DNA from: Gymnopus androsaceus JB14
Lineage: Eukaryota > Basidiomycota > Agaricomycetes > Agaricales > Omphalotaceae
Direction: 5' to 3'
NCBI GenBank assembly: GCA_009733575.1
Contig: ML769645.1
Coordinates: 17,531 to 81,530, forward strand
DNA: 64,000 nucleotides
Shown here: piece after piece, positions 32,001-44,018 of the stretch
How positions within the stretch are numbered: position 1 is the stretch's first letter
How the letters are laid out: each line of letters begins with the position of its first letter
Made by a program: the position numbers and the translations under genes
Notes under the pieces: generated by a model
Database searches by the model: none
The model's input: only the letters and a program-made list of their open reading frames with translations
What the model was told of the DNA's origin: nothing

Positions 32001-35000
32001 CTGCGGGTCGAACTCGCAGTTCCGAACTACATTACCATCACAACAATACCTTCTTCTTACAGTGTCTATGTACCTGCAATGCCCGAGTACCTTCCCTACC
32101 CTCCCTTACACTATTACCAATTACCTATTTTATTACGGTGGTACAACGAGTCAACCCTCTCGGATGATACGTTGTATTCTCCCTTTTTTGAGAGACAACT
32201 CACGCAGCACTGCGCGAGCTGCGGCCCGGTCAAATGCGCAGGTCGCGCAGCTTAATTTACTGCGCGACTACGCATACGCAGGTTGACAAGCCATTATAGT
32301 TATATTAATTACTGTCCAATAACCTATATAAGCTGGGGACCTTGTCTGTAAGGCCCCCAGATCAGTTATTTTGCAATTATATCGGTTTTCTTCTCTCATT
32401 CAGTCTTTCTCTCTCTCAGTCTCTTGTCTCTTATCTCCAGCTCTCTCTCCTCTTTATCTCTTTTTATCAACCAATGCAACCTTGATCTTGATTCCCCTAA
32501 ATCACTCAACACTCCAGTTATTATAACTATACTACATTGCCAATTTCCAACCCACCATCTCAAGTAGACATATCTGCCCAGCGGTCTTTGTCAGCGCAAA
32601 CCCCAAAACCAATTAATCAGATCTCTTGTCACTAAAAACAGTCCCTTTTTCCCACTCGACACCTCCTAGAGAAGTCAACGTGACACGCTCTAACATCATT
32701 GCTGTGGAATGCAGAGATAATTTATTTTTCCACTGTGCACGTGGAATAAACACGTATGCACCACAACCAAATGTTCTGAAATAAGAAACATCGGGTTTGT
32801 TCCGTAAGAAGATTTCAATAGGTGTCTTCCAATTCAATCGACGGATCGGAGAGCGGTTGTATACATGCATAGATGTGGAATATGAAAATTCCCACCAAGA
32901 ATCAGGGCAGCAAGCGTGATGTCGCATAGCTTCTGATTTATCTATTAGAGTGCGATGTATGCGTTCAGCGTGTCCGTTCTGTTGATGAACATGAGGTTCA
33001 GATTTATTAACCTCGATACCTTCCGTTTTGAGATAATTGATAAATTGATCTGATAAGAATTCTCCCCCTCAATCAATACATATCTTTTTAATTTTACGTC
33101 CGGTTTGCTTTTTGGCCCATGCTTTAAATTGATTAAAAGTGAGGAAAGCTTTGGACTTAAGACGTAGTTTGACAGAGTAAGCGTAAGACGAACAATCATC
33201 CAAGAATGTGACAATATATTTATATTTATGATAGGACTGAATTGGTAATTCGGTCAAATCAAAGTGCACAAGTTCTAGGGGATGTTCGGCATGTTTAGAA
33301 GAAGAGGGGTATGATTTCTGAGGTTCTTTACCAATAACACAACCTTTACAGATGTGTTTCTCAGTAGGAGTAGGTATTTTAGGAAGACCTTTGACATTAG
33401 CAGGAGCATGTTTAAGGATCTCATTGCCTGGATGGGCAAATTGGTTATGCCATAAGTTGTAATCAATAGAAACCATATTGACTATCTGCGCTTCAGGATT
33501 CAACACGTCAGCATGAAGCCAGTGGAGCGAATCACCAGTATTATATGGTTTTCCAGTCATAATGATTTTACGATTTGACTTATTGCGTATCTGACTTTGA
33601 TCTCCAGTAATGACTGTATAGCAGCCATTTTTATTTAGTTGACCAATTGAAATAAGGCGATGTGGGCTATTGGGCTGGTAATACACCGGGTGTAACTTAG
33701 TTGTGTGGGTAACACCTGTTCCATTTTCATGACAAATATATACTGTTCCAGCGCCAAGTACATGCGAACAAGATTTCTTATCAGCAGATACAAGTGGAAT
33801 CGGATTTCTCCATTCCTTGTGATCAGCGAAATCCTCAATATTCGGAGTAAAGTGGTGTGAAGCGCCAGAATCAAATAACCAAGACATATCATACGTCGTT
33901 GCTTGTATTCTTACATTATTCTCAGGGAGTTCCTTACTCTCAGTAATTGCATGCATAAAATTTATATATTTTGCCTCATCAAGAGGCTCAGGCGTAAGTA
34001 CAGAATCAAATAAATAAGAACTAGTTGCATGGTACAAATGTTCGTGCAAAGTATTGTTATTTATAGTAGAAGATCTGTTTAGCCAATGCAATGAATTAGA
34101 GATTTTCTTTTTAAGGAAATTAAAAGGGACTTGCCAGTAAGAAGTATGTTCATTGCCAGATCCATACATTTCCTCATCGTAATCGTCGATTCTGGCAAAA
34201 CCGTCATCGACGACTGATTGAGCCCAATCGGGCGGCAACTCTTGTTCCTCTATCTTCATATCTCTGAGGAGAGGATCAAGTTTGCCCATGTAAGGGTCAA
34301 TATCCTTAAGAGGATCGATGGAGGATGAGAAAGAGGCGAAGTTAGCAACTGGGAGTGGATTGTCAGTGGAAGCTTCATTGGCGTGCGGTTTGCCTTTGCC
34401 TTTCCATTTCTTCTTCTGATTGCCTTTATCGTTGTTGCCGCTATTACCACCGGAGGAAGAAGCCTGTTGGTTCGAACCAGATGCATCAGCATTTTGCTTC
34501 TGCTTCTTTTGTTTCGACCAGGAATTCTTCGATTTTCACTTTTTGTTCACTGTAGATAGGCGAGAAGCGAGTGATGTGGCATTGGAGCGGCATCGATTGT
34601 ATTCATCCTGAATCTTGGGGATGATTGCAGCAAGCGTAAGATTTACGCCAGTGTGCTGGCTTAGCATTGTCATTGCTAAGCCATCCCAAGCACGAGGAAG
34701 AGCAGCAAGAAGAACCATGGCTTTGACCGGTTCTGACAAGGTGAGACCAGAGGCGTCGAGGCGGCCAAAGATCAAAGTGAGAGTAGCGATTGGCATAGCC
34801 GGATCGGAGTTCTCAGCAATCTCAAAACCAATGGCCTCTCGGAAGATTCCGAAGAGTCCAGCGGCGCCAGGAGTACCATAGGTAGTCTCAAGATATTGCC
34901 AGGTTAACCTAGCAGTGGCCTTGATAGCTGTTTGCCTAATGTGGTTAGGCAGGCGGAGAGAGATGGCACCAATAGCGGCACCATCATTCTCATCCCAGGT

Positions 35001-35177
35001 GTCAAGTGCATCCTGATTGGTAGCAGGATTGCCGGTAGGAGATGGGCGAACCTTAGTGCCGGAGGCATGTCCGAAAAGTTTTTGGACTTGAAGGTAAGCC
35101 TTCATTCCAGACGACCAATCGTTGTAGTTGGAACCGTCGAAGAGGGGAACAGCGTTGATTGCAGTAGTGGAAGACAT
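29020..35177 (-). pseudogene. Copia gag-pol polyprotein with stops and an LTR insertion
   Basis: Gag starts at 35177 (MSSTTAINAVPLFDGSNYND). An in-frame TGA lies at 34536, before a lysine/glutamine-rich linker. Protease is at about 33870 (WLFDSGASHHFT), the pre-integrase region at about 33440 (LWHNQFAHPGNEIL), and integrase at about 33250-32950 (HFDLTELP, FLDDCSS, later HVHQQNGHAER), broken by a TGA at 33069. The pol frame is cut by a solo LTR and resumes with MIFIGYDTGSKGYIF at 31546. After a proline/serine-rich linker and a one-base frameshift near 30910, reverse transcriptase follows (RWVFNKKKDGRYKARLVAKG, LDVKQAYLYG and the catalytic YVDD at about 30000). RNase H has CDSDWASD and LSSTEAEYMALSD at about 29500-29350. 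At least five further stops follow, all TGA where readable. Reverse transcription would need this protein; this copy cannot make it. Confidence 0.93.
31548..32695 (+). mobile_element. Solo LTR, 1148 bp, nested in copia pol
   Basis: The LTR runs from TGTTAGGAAGCGTC to CACGCTCTAACA, flanked by TCATT on both sides (31543-31547 and 32696-32700). Excision joins HSTAM to IFIGYDTG in the pol frame exactly. A TATATAAG box near 32335 followed by a pyrimidine-rich CTCTCTC tract points to transcription on the plus strand, opposite to the copia host. No internal region remains. Confidence 0.93.
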
Positions 35178-35943
35178 TGTGATTCTGATTATGAATTTGT
35201 CAGTAACAATCAATTAAGATGTTTGACATGTCCAAGGTCATGAATCTCAGATTCACTTGACTTCGGTGATTACCCATTTTTGACTTTGTTGTGGTGTGAT
35301 CGCAGTTTGTTTATATCCATCCATTTTCCATCTCTGATCGGGTCATACACATCCCGCATCAGCTAGTTTGAACTGGAACTATATACTAAAACCATATGCC
35401 AAGAGAAAACCGTTTGAATCGTCATGACTCATGTTTTCTTTACCAGTAGGATCAATTAAGATTCAAGGTTCAGAAAGCAAGTATTCAGACCTAATAGGTG
35501 TTTTAAGGGACTTAAGGCAATGTGGGGGAATACTACAGTAGGAGGCCAAGAAACTCTCACGTGTTCGCAATTGCCCAGCCTACGCGCATATGCTTTTGAT
35601 TATTCACATAGCAGCAGAAGTCTACCTGGGAGCAGGAATCGGCCCACAAACAGCCCTAAGTGAATAGGAACTGCCAAAAGTTCGTTCAACGTGGAGTGCC
35701 TGTGTATATACAGTGTAGGTAATAGTTAGTTCAATTGAAGAAGCCTTATATATTTTAGGCTCTTCCGGAAAGGAGGTAACAAAGTGAATCACTGATTACC
35801 ATTTACACCCAAACCCGAAGCCACTAATCATCATGCCTAATGTCTACGAGGTAGGACCAGATGAGTTTGTTAACGCGATCAACCATTTGTCAAAGATGCA
35901 ATGGTGTAACGACCTTCGTCGAGCAAATCCGGGGCCCATAACC

Positions 35944-36464
35944 TGTTGAAGCAGACATATGATCAACAAATGGTGAGATGCATTACTCACCTGGTTATGT
36001 AGCAAGTAGACTGGTCTGGAGGACTAGTTGGAGAGCGAAGAGTTCTTGTATAGACAAGTAGTAGTACAACTGAGTGTGCTAAGGAGTACGGTAAGTACCT
36101 ACAGTATTTATACTAAGTACAACTACAACTATACAGTATCATAGTAAGGTGGCTTAGGGCATAGGGTATGATCATAATGGTTCAACAGCATGTAAGTACG
36201 ATGTAAGATCGAGTAATTACGACTACGTTTGACTACTATTGTATTGAACAGTTCATATGCTTCATAAGCATATGTATCATATTTATTGAACTAGCGAATG
36301 GCATAATTACAGTGTCTAGTATGCTTATTGAGCAAATACAAAGACAGTGCTGTTACCTTATGTAGCGCAGCTACAAAGGTGTTTCAAGGAGTATTAACGG
36401 GACGAAAGACTCATGTTGAGTCGATCAATGATGTCACTATCGTAAGCGTCAGATCCTTTCAACA
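35944..36464 (-). repeat. 5' LTR of the copia element
   Basis: 521 bp, collinear with 28421-28941 at about 97% identity by eye; followed by the CCGTG duplication. Confidence 0.95.
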
Positions 36465-36638
36465 CCGTGGTCACCGGGTGAACCGGATGACCCAAACAGA
36501 GCCGGAGCTCAATCGTAAGGGAGAACGGTGAGTACGGGCGAGAGAAAACCCCAAACAGAGCTTGGGATCTGACTGTTCAACCAAGATATGTATTGTGTGA
36601 AAGTAATGAAATATACTCTTGGGCATGAAATAGTGAAT

Positions 36639-36760
36639 ATGGGCAATGTCCCAGTAATAGTAATATGGGCAATATCCCAGTAATAAGGGCAATGTCCCAG
36701 TAGTAGTAATGCGGGCAATGTCCCAGTAATAGTGAATATGGGCAATATCCCAGTGAATAG
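36639..36760. repeat. Five tandem GGGCAATRTCCCAGTAATA units
   Basis: Five units of 20-27 bp carry TGGGCAAT(A/G)TCCCA, a small palindrome with stem TGGG/CCCA, separated by AGTAATAGTAAT-like spacers. It lies between the copia insertion point and the gag-like fragment and may belong to that older element's LTR. Confidence 0.75.
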
Positions 36761-36774
36761 CAAATAATAGAGGA

Positions 36775-37275
36775 TTAGGAACTTGTGGGCTGGGAGTGTC
36801 GACAAGATGGATCCCATTTGAGGGCTGGGTGGGACCCACCACAGAAAGTGCAGACATGGCTAGCACTGGGGCATTTCGAGGAAAAAGAGCAAAAAATGTT
36901 CCAATAAGTGCATAGGCGGATTTTGGTCATTGGGTGAAGGAGCTCCTTGCCTTCCTGGATGGCCCACAAGGGAGGACCATGAGTCAAGTTGTTGTGAATG
37001 TAGAAGGTATGGCCAACAGCCCCGCAGATGATGCAGCAGGGGTCTTGGAAGGCTGTATTAGGGGAGAAAGTAGAAGCATTCCGGCCATGAGGGAGATGAG
37101 ATGGAGTTTCAACTGGAAGAGCAGAACGGGAATCCCAGCGAGACTGAACGCGAGACCAATAAGTTCTGTATTCAAACAAATCGAACTCGGTGGATTCATT
37201 CTGGTGCTTCTGCATTTCCAAAAGTATTTCCAATCGCGATAACCACATCCAGCATCCCTTCTTCCCCCTCACCAA
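36775..37275 (-). pseudogene. TE-type gag/zinc-knuckle protein fragment
   Basis: A minus-strand frame encodes a CCHC-like knuckle CIICGAVGHT....H and a later C-X2-CGGSHPAL segment with RLCTYWNIF before it. This arrangement (a first knuckle, then R.C..FN....C, then C..CGG.H) is common in putative capsid-like proteins associated with fungal retroelements. The N-terminal part is short and no polymerase follows. It may be what the copia element at 28421 landed in. Confidence 0.55.
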
Positions 37276-38270
37276 CCCACAAGCTACCGAACGAGCTGCT
37301 GCTCATGATATCCATCTTTGCTGTGCGCAGAGCACCGTGGCGTATGCCACGACAGCGGATCCAATCATTTGCCTCAACGCGGTTTGCAGTCAGTGGCGCT
37401 CCCTAGCGTTAGGATGCCTCAGCGTTTGATCGATGGACTCTGTCCATGTCTGTGATCAGGAGGAATACGACGAAGCCGAAAATCCTTCGCTAGAGACTCG
37501 CCCAGACATGTATCTTGATGTTCTCTCGCTATACATGAAGGGTTTCCCTGGGTTCATCTAGAAAAGAAGATAAAGCGATAGAGCATCGATTGACACCCGA
37601 ACTAGTTGGTTCCGCTTCCTGGTGGAAAACCTCCATTACATCACAAAATGGGCCTATCGTCCGAGAATCATTCTAGCATGTGTGGACTGGATCTCCTTTC
37701 ACTTGACACAGCGGTCATAGTAGAACTTGAATCATCTTGCCTAGACAGAAAACAACTTCATCGCTCGTGCGTCGAATCTTTCAGCATTGTCGGTGTACTG
37801 GTGCACATGGAATCTAGCGAATATGCCACTTCTCTCACTCGACAGGAATACGACCCAAATTTTGAGAGTTTTTTGAAATGTAGCCACAAGTCACATACCT
37901 TGCTATCCAGCGGTCTCAGTTTTCGGACTACATTCTTCGGCAAATATCGATCACCACTTTTCACGCCTGCTTTCAAGAAGGACTACTTGTTGGACGCAAC
38001 ACCATTCAACTTTCCTTACACTCTATGACCTCTCCTTCATTTACCGCTCTCATACCGGAAAGTTCGACGTATTGTAGACTGCAAATGAGTGCCAGAAAAG
38101 ACCTGGGTGCCTGGAATAGTGTTGGTTCGTTCTTGGACCACTCGAGCCAAAGTTGCATCTTAGCCATCCTCTACATAGTGCTAGTTCTTCTTCTAAAGCA
38201 TCTGGCTGAATTGGCCGTTGAAGATGAAAGTTCCGAATCCTCTCACACGATCATTCACTGAGAGCCTTCA
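37276..38270 (+). pseudogene. F-box-like protein remains
   Basis: In the first 130 bp the words LPNELLLMI and, in another frame, ADPIICLNAVCSQWRSLALG reconstruct the F-box-like pattern LP.E.L..I...(A).....C..WR.LA found in large basidiomycete gene families. Downstream frames at 37606-38028 and 38025-38261 look coding (ESFSIVGVLVHME; PLFTPAFKKDYLLDATPFNF) but are separated by frameshifts. F-box proteins bring substrates to SCF ubiquitin ligases. It is probably an eroded copy, although unrecognised introns could explain some breaks. Confidence 0.4.
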
Positions 38271-38904
38271 CGCTTTGCAACCCAGCTTTTCGCAATCTTC
38301 CCTTTACCCACTTGACGCTAAGCGTAAAATCCGAGGGATTTGATCATGCCGCGGCGTTTATCAGTGTAGTTCATCGCGATGGACAGATCCGAGAAGCGAA
38401 GCTTGGCTTATCTTAGGATTGAAGATGGATGTGGAGCGTGTGCGTGTGGAATAGATCAATAGTACTTGTTGCTGTCACTTCTCGAAACCCAGGGACTCCT
38501 GGCTGTAGTGAAAGGTGTGGATCTGCCAGTGGAAGGAGTTGTGCTGGTTTTATAAGGCGGCTCGGCAGATGATAGATTTGTTGAAACGCGATTGGGGTGT
38601 AAACAGACTCAGACCCCGACCAAGGAGGATATTCCTAAGCCTGTACTCATGATCTGCTCCAAGTTCTGGCTAGTATGTAACAGTACTCCACTACCATTTT
38701 GTTCTAATCACGATGATCTATCGCTTTACTAAGCTTCATCAGCATCGAGTCTCTTCCATCTACCACGCTCGTGTAGATTAACTCGCAGCTTTCATCATTC
38801 CATACACCATCAATCAAGATCCTAATACATGGGATAGAAGCGAGGAAAATCTTGCATGACTCCCTAACGATATAAAATGATTACTAGTGGTATACGCATT
38901 CGTA

Positions 38905-40370
38905 TGCCCTCAAACCCAAGCAGTCTTTCCATCTCACTGTTGACGGACCGTCTTGCGAAGTCATATCCCATAGCTTAAATAATGACCGCAGAGGAAACAC
39001 AATCTTCCAGAATCTTGTCATTGTGATATTTGTCTGCGCACTCCAAGGTATGAATTTGAGGAGCTCAGAAAATGCTTGAACTTACCTATTGTTACTTGAA
39101 GGAATATGTTGTTTAACTTTTGCTATCAGCATTCATATATACTTGCAAGTCTTTTCCAGGAAGGTTTTTCAAGGTCTACTAACACACCATTTCATTGGCA
39201 CTTATTTTCAGATGCAAGAAAAGCAATAAATGGGCTCAAAAAGCAATGTGCTGCCTTCTCAGTGGCACCTTTGTTTTGGTGACGGTGGCTTTCATCGGAA
39301 ACCTCACAGAGAACTTCGTTCTTGTCAAGTATTCACTCAGAGTGTCTCTTCCAGGCGGGATTTTCGCCCAAGCCGAAGCAGCAGACTCGCAGCCGCTGTT
39401 TCAAATTTGGGAACAGATTATTAATTGGTCGGGTAACATAGAAGTGAGCGGCAACTTTGTATGGCTTTTAATGGATATGGCTGACACTCTTGACATCTCA
39501 AAAGCAATTTATTGCAGATTTAATTATTGCATGGAGAGCGTGGGCGTTGTGGCCTAATAACAAGACTGTTCAATGGACTTTGATCTCTCTCGTGCTCGCA
39601 GATATAGGTGAGTCTACTTCTCCTTTGATACCCGCATGAACAGTGACTGAGTCGCCAAACAAGGGGTTACCATAGCCGACAGTGTTGTAGACACTCGAAA
39701 AGAGTTATCAGGAGCCAACCAGTCTGTGACTCTGGATTGGGTCATTTCGGTGCTGTCCCTCTTGGTGAATGTTGTAGGAACATCATTGATAGCCTACCGA
39801 GCATGGTGAGCACCAACGCCAGTTTCAAAGAAGTAACTTATCTGATCAGAATGTTTGGTTAGGATGTACCACAGATCTATCAATGTTGTGTCTATTCGGA
39901 GGAAGAAAACACGAATGGAAGCAATACTCCTCATCCTTGTGGAGTCTGGAGGAATTTTTGGCATATTGCAGGTATGTGTTCAATAGCTATCTATGTTGAC
40001 TCCCTTCTGACTCCAAGGGGATGTTATAGGTACTGACAGTAATTTTTGAAAAACTCGATGTACATGCAGAGGCCTTTTCGCCTCTAGATCTCGGGACGCG
40101 GTTTATCATCAACCTCTACTCCTATTTTGCTGTGAGAGCATTAAGTTTATTCGAGATATCAACTTACAAACGTTTCCCAAACTCCATACCCAGGGTCTGA
40201 ACCCACTAGTCATATTCATCTTGGTGCAAACGCAAAACACATATGATCAGAGTGTGCACTTTGACAAGACTGCGTCTTCAATCCAGGCTGGCAGCCACCC
40301 ACAGCGTGTAGACGATGGCCATAGTGTGGAGAATCAAGACTGTACAGCTGTGCGGGATAGTGAAGAATAG
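38905..40370 (+). CDS. Seven-helix integral membrane protein, LVESG family (copy A)
   Basis: Exons are placed at about 38985-39047, 39102-39148, 39219-39432, 39518-39607, 39664-39805, 39863-39971, 40030-40131 and 40194-40370, all joined by GT-AG introns of 50-85 nt in consistent phase. Hydrophobic segments follow one per exon or two: LVIVIFVCALQGICCLTFAI, CLLSGTFVLVTVAFIGNL, LIIAWRAWALW, WVISVLSLLVNVVG, LLILVESGGIFGILQ and the final LVIFILVQT. The W(R)AW...W after helix 3 and LVESG in helix 6 match copy B at 42067. This is a widespread agaricomycete family of unknown function with receptor-like topology. The start is uncertain: ATG 38905 is in phase only if a 32-nt intron is accepted, and the alternative ATG at 38981 runs into a stop. 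The tail after helix 7 is polar and ends at TAG 40368. Confidence 0.75.
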
Positions 40371-40784
40371 CAGGAGACTATCTAATAAGTACACTGGAGA
40401 ATGGGGAAAAAAGGGATTCAAAGAGTAAATGATGCGGGAGAAGGAAGGGTCGTACGACTCCTGTTCCGCACGGCCAACTTTGACTGTAGTATTTCCCTTT
40501 TATCCAAGCCATCTACTTGCGCATCATGATCATCTTTTTCAAAGTCAAGGCCTAACTAAGATTTTTATAACTTGTCCGCTGGAAACTTGAATCAAAACAG
40601 ATGTACTGTACTATGCAATGCGCATATCTCAGAAGTGATTGATCATCTCAAGCAGTTAGTGTTTATGCTATGCGAGATAGATAGCTTGATTTCTTTCCTC
40701 CGGATTTCCTCAGAGCCTCTTGATAAATAGGAGATGCATTTGATCGGAGTCTAAAGTGAATCTGTTTTTCACAGCTCACCAGTC

Positions 40785-41425
40785 GGGATAATTCTACTGG
40801 GCAACCCTCTTTCTCCCAGCAACCCCTTTAGCAACCAACCCCTTCAGCAACCAAAAAAACTTTAGGAGTCATGGTGACTGTTACACCGGCCTCAGCGCGG
40901 TCTTGCTAACGCCTGCCAGCGCATACCCCGGAGTCAGATGGGTAATAATAAACCGAGCGGTCTCACAAAGATTCACAATGATGATCTTTTCATGAGGTAA
41001 AGGAGCATATCTGGCTTGGGGCGATGTAAGGGGCAACACGAATATCATGTTGACTACGAGAATAGGCCATCAACTCATTCGATGAGCGTTGAGCCTTGAT
41101 GCGGATGTGGACTCTGGAGACGCATGAGAATCCAAGAACAAATAGGGGATGAGATCTAGCCACCTGGGCTTCATTGGGCTACCATGGATTTCCACCGGAG
41201 ATTTTGAGCATACTTCTGCGTTACGAATGTCAACTTTCAAGAGCAACACTACAAAGTCTAGCTGGAGTATCTGTGGTCGCCGCTGGTTGAGTCGGGGTGG
41301 CAAGGTAATTAAGCAATGAGTGGGCGCTCTATGGAAGGTTCACGGAGTGACCGGACGCTACAATGCATTTCGAGGTTTCTTGAGGGTTGTCGTCAGGCAA
41401 GGGGGCTGCCCAATAGAATTATCCC
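40785..41425. mobile_element. 641-bp element, GGGATAATTCTA termini
   Basis: The left end GGGATAATTCTACTGGGCAAC and right end TGCCCAATAGAATTATCCC are inverted. CAACCCC/GGGGGTTG words lie inside both ends (CAACCCC three times at 40802-40850). It resembles the elements at 818-866 and 44691-45895. No target duplication was recognised. A short minus frame at 41070-41303 inside it matches nothing known. Confidence 0.7.
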
Positions 41426-41714
41426 ACCATTCGCTTCAAGGGCTTAGACTTTTGAACATGAGTACCGGTATTGGTATTATCATCTCACAGCAATAAGTAT
41501 CGACCCATGCTACATTTTATGGTACATGTTTCATCATTCAGATTCAGATGAACAGGAACAGGAATAAGTAAATTTACTACTACTACTATTCATGTAGCAC
41601 TATTATTTTCTTCAGCGACACCCTGCGGTCTACCTTCCTCTTTGCGGATTGAGCTAGCTGCAGAGTTGTCGTTCAGTGGAGCCGGTTGCTCCATCGTGGA
41701 ACGGCGAAGTCAAG

Positions 41715-41742
41715 TATCTATCTATCTATCTATTTATTTATC
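41715..41742 (+). repeat. (TATC)n microsatellite
   Basis: TATC/TATT tetranucleotide run of about seven units in the upstream region of the second membrane-protein gene. Confidence 0.8.
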
Positions 41743-42066
41743 CTGGAATCATCAGTGCGCGATGTTAATGGAGTGGGGTGGAGCGGTGACGAGATAATAC
41801 AGCTAGGCCAGCTGTTTCTCACCAAGTACAAATTTAAGTATCTGCGAAACCAACTGCGTTCTCCGTCGTGACTACCTGATTGCAACATGATACTACTAGA
41901 TGCACTCCAAATTTATGTCTTTTCGCAACACTATAAATGCCACCAAACTGAACGCTTTTAAGTATAGTCTTCGCAGCTAACCTATACTTCCCCTTCAAAA
42001 TTTTAGTCGCCATCCAACTCAAGTCTTGTTTGCTTTCCACCTCCACTAGTTAATTACTTGCGCAGA

Positions 42067-43722
42067 ATGTCACCGGAGGAAAGCGAACTATTAGCTTCCG
42101 TCGGAGTTTCCCTCTACTGGGATACTGCTCAAGTGATATTGGATATGTCGTTGTTTGGTGAGCCAGGCGATCTTATTTGTTGTTCTCAGCATTGAAAAAT
42201 CTAGGGTTCTATGTTCTCATTACTATCATTTCATTACACCTACTCTTGTAAGCCCATTTCCTGCTCCAAAATTTACTGGAGTCTCGCACTGACGGATTCA
42301 TTCACACTTACTTAGCAAAACCGGAATCAAAGGTTCCCGTCCACGTCAAGTCCTTCTCGGCTTGACAATCCTAGTTTTTTTCGTTAATATCTGGGCCTTC
42401 ATCAACGAAGCAGCAGTCAATCTCATTCGGCCAAAATACATTTTTATGCCATTAGGAAATCTAGTTGAGCAAATTGACCTGGCGGCTTCCAAGTCTCTCA
42501 GACCATGGTCACTGGTACCAACAGCGCTTTTCAATGTCAGTATTTTGTATTCATATTACGAATTTTGTAAACTTTCAGCTGATGTTGGTGAATTATCTTA
42601 TTTTATCCTATGCGTAGGTATTTGTTGGAGATGCCACTGTTATATGGCGAGCGTATACTATTTATGGGTCAAACAGAAAAGTGCAGTTGGCTCTGGTTCT
42701 TCTTATGATCATCAACGGAGGTGAGTTCTATCATGTCTCAATTATTTTTTTCCGCGATATCACACAAGGATTTTCCGGTTATTTAAAGTTATTGGTGAGA
42801 CTCTAGTACTCATTGTCTCGAGAACCAAAAATCAACCGACGCGTACTTGGCTTTCTAGTCATTATCAGGCCCCAAATTTTTGCTGATTCCTGTTTTTTTC
42901 TGGTATAGTGGCAATCATTACCGATGTTACGTGGACTCAGGTAACGATAACATCAGTTGCTGCAGAGAGTTCTCTTGTGCATGAGAGCCTTGAAACAGTA
43001 TGTTATTGGACCTCTCCTCTTGTCAACCTTGTGGTATTGGTTGCTATCGGCACCAAATTACGGTGAGAACTCTCCTCCCCAAGTATATTTCCTTTGGTAT
43101 TAACCTCGTACCCACCTCCTCCTTCTTTGAAGAAATCATCACCGATTCATTCAGCCATTGTATGGTAAAAATAGCCATAAACGGTCTCAAGTTGAGCGAC
43201 TGCTACTGTTCTTAGTCGAGTCTGGGACAGTCATTTGCATCTTACAGGTTTGTTCCAAGATTTTTTACTATGGCTGTATATAGAGTACTCAAGGTCCTCT
43301 TGAACTCGTTACCTACTAGCTGGTATTCGCGGTCCTTCTAACATTAGACTTATTTACAATTGTCAATGAGGGTACATTAACTGCATTTATGTTGGTGAAC
43401 TCGCTGTATATTGGCGTTGCGGTACGTAATTAAACATACCATTCATATTCTGTATTGATGCCAACTCATCCTTCCTTCCTTCTAGCCAATGTATCTTCAA
43501 GCAGTTATCATCTTGGTCAATATAGACCGAGCACCACTGGAGCAGACTTTCCATATTGATATCAACGGCGCGACCACAAATGAACATGGAAGGATAGCAG
43601 TTCAGCATGAACCGGATGTTATCGATGTTTCGCAACCTGCTGACCCCACTGCTACTCAGGCTGTTCCTACTACCACAGCCGCTGTCGGTCATTCTACCCC
43701 CGTTTCATTCCAGACACAGTAA
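42067..43722 (+). CDS. Seven-helix integral membrane protein, LVESG family (copy B)
   Basis: Eight exons give an uninterrupted protein of about 354 aa: 42067-42157, 42205-42247, 42316-42535, 42618-42720, 42909-43062, 43133-43247, 43320-43421 and 43486-43722. Phases agree at every junction. It starts MSPEESELLASVGVSLYWD. Helices: 1 LFGFYVLITIISLHLL, 2 VLLGLTILVFFVNIWAFINE, 3 ALFNVFVGDATVIWRAY, 4 LALVLLMIINGVAIITDV, 5 PLVNLVVLVAIGTKL, 6 LLLFLVESGTVICILQLVFA, 7 LVNSLYIGVAPMYLQAVIIL. The C-terminal tail is polar, rich in T, A and P. The IWRAY motif after helix 3 and LVESG in helix 6 are shared with copy A 1.7 kb upstream in the same orientation, suggesting tandem duplication. Ligand and partner are unknown. 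No lesion seen; most likely functional gene in the window. Confidence 0.85.
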
Positions 43723-44018
43723 TCTGTCCATTGGTAGTACTTAAATAACCGCACTTCGTTGTATATAAGGAATATCGAACAAAGTGTTCAATCTAAGTAT
43801 TGTGCATCCTTTTCTCAGATTCAGTCTCACAATGTTGAGGAATACGTGTGTGTGGTGGGCAAGATCTCGGAGTCGCAGAAATTGTAGGGCGTGCATAGAT
43901 CTCTCCTAGCACATGCTGCTCTTAACTTCGAGTACTGATGCTCGGACTCTCGAAAACCTTTGTTTGAGTACTACAGTAGTATATACTTACTACCTTATCA
44001 TAATATTTCTGTCGTTCT

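Larger units (their letters stand above)
28421..36464 (-). mobile_element. Full-length Ty1/copia retrotransposon, inactivated
   Basis: Two 521-bp LTRs (28421-28941 and 35944-36464) start TGTTGAAGCAGAC and end CTTTCAACA. The whole element is bracketed by the 5-bp duplication CCG TG (28416-28420 and 36465-36469). It lies on the minus strand: the purine tract GCGAGGGGGAG precedes the 3' LTR (low-coordinate end), and a primer-binding-like GGTTATGGGCCC follows the 5' LTR at 35943. The LTRs differ at roughly 14 sites by eye, nearly all transitions, so the insertion is not very recent. Gag and pol remain recognisable in copia order. A foreign 1148-bp LTR is nested in pol (31548-32695). Confidence 0.95.

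Noticed and set aside
31547..32286. Plus-strand ORF of 206 codons
   Set aside because: Lies within the nested solo LTR; no domain and odd composition.
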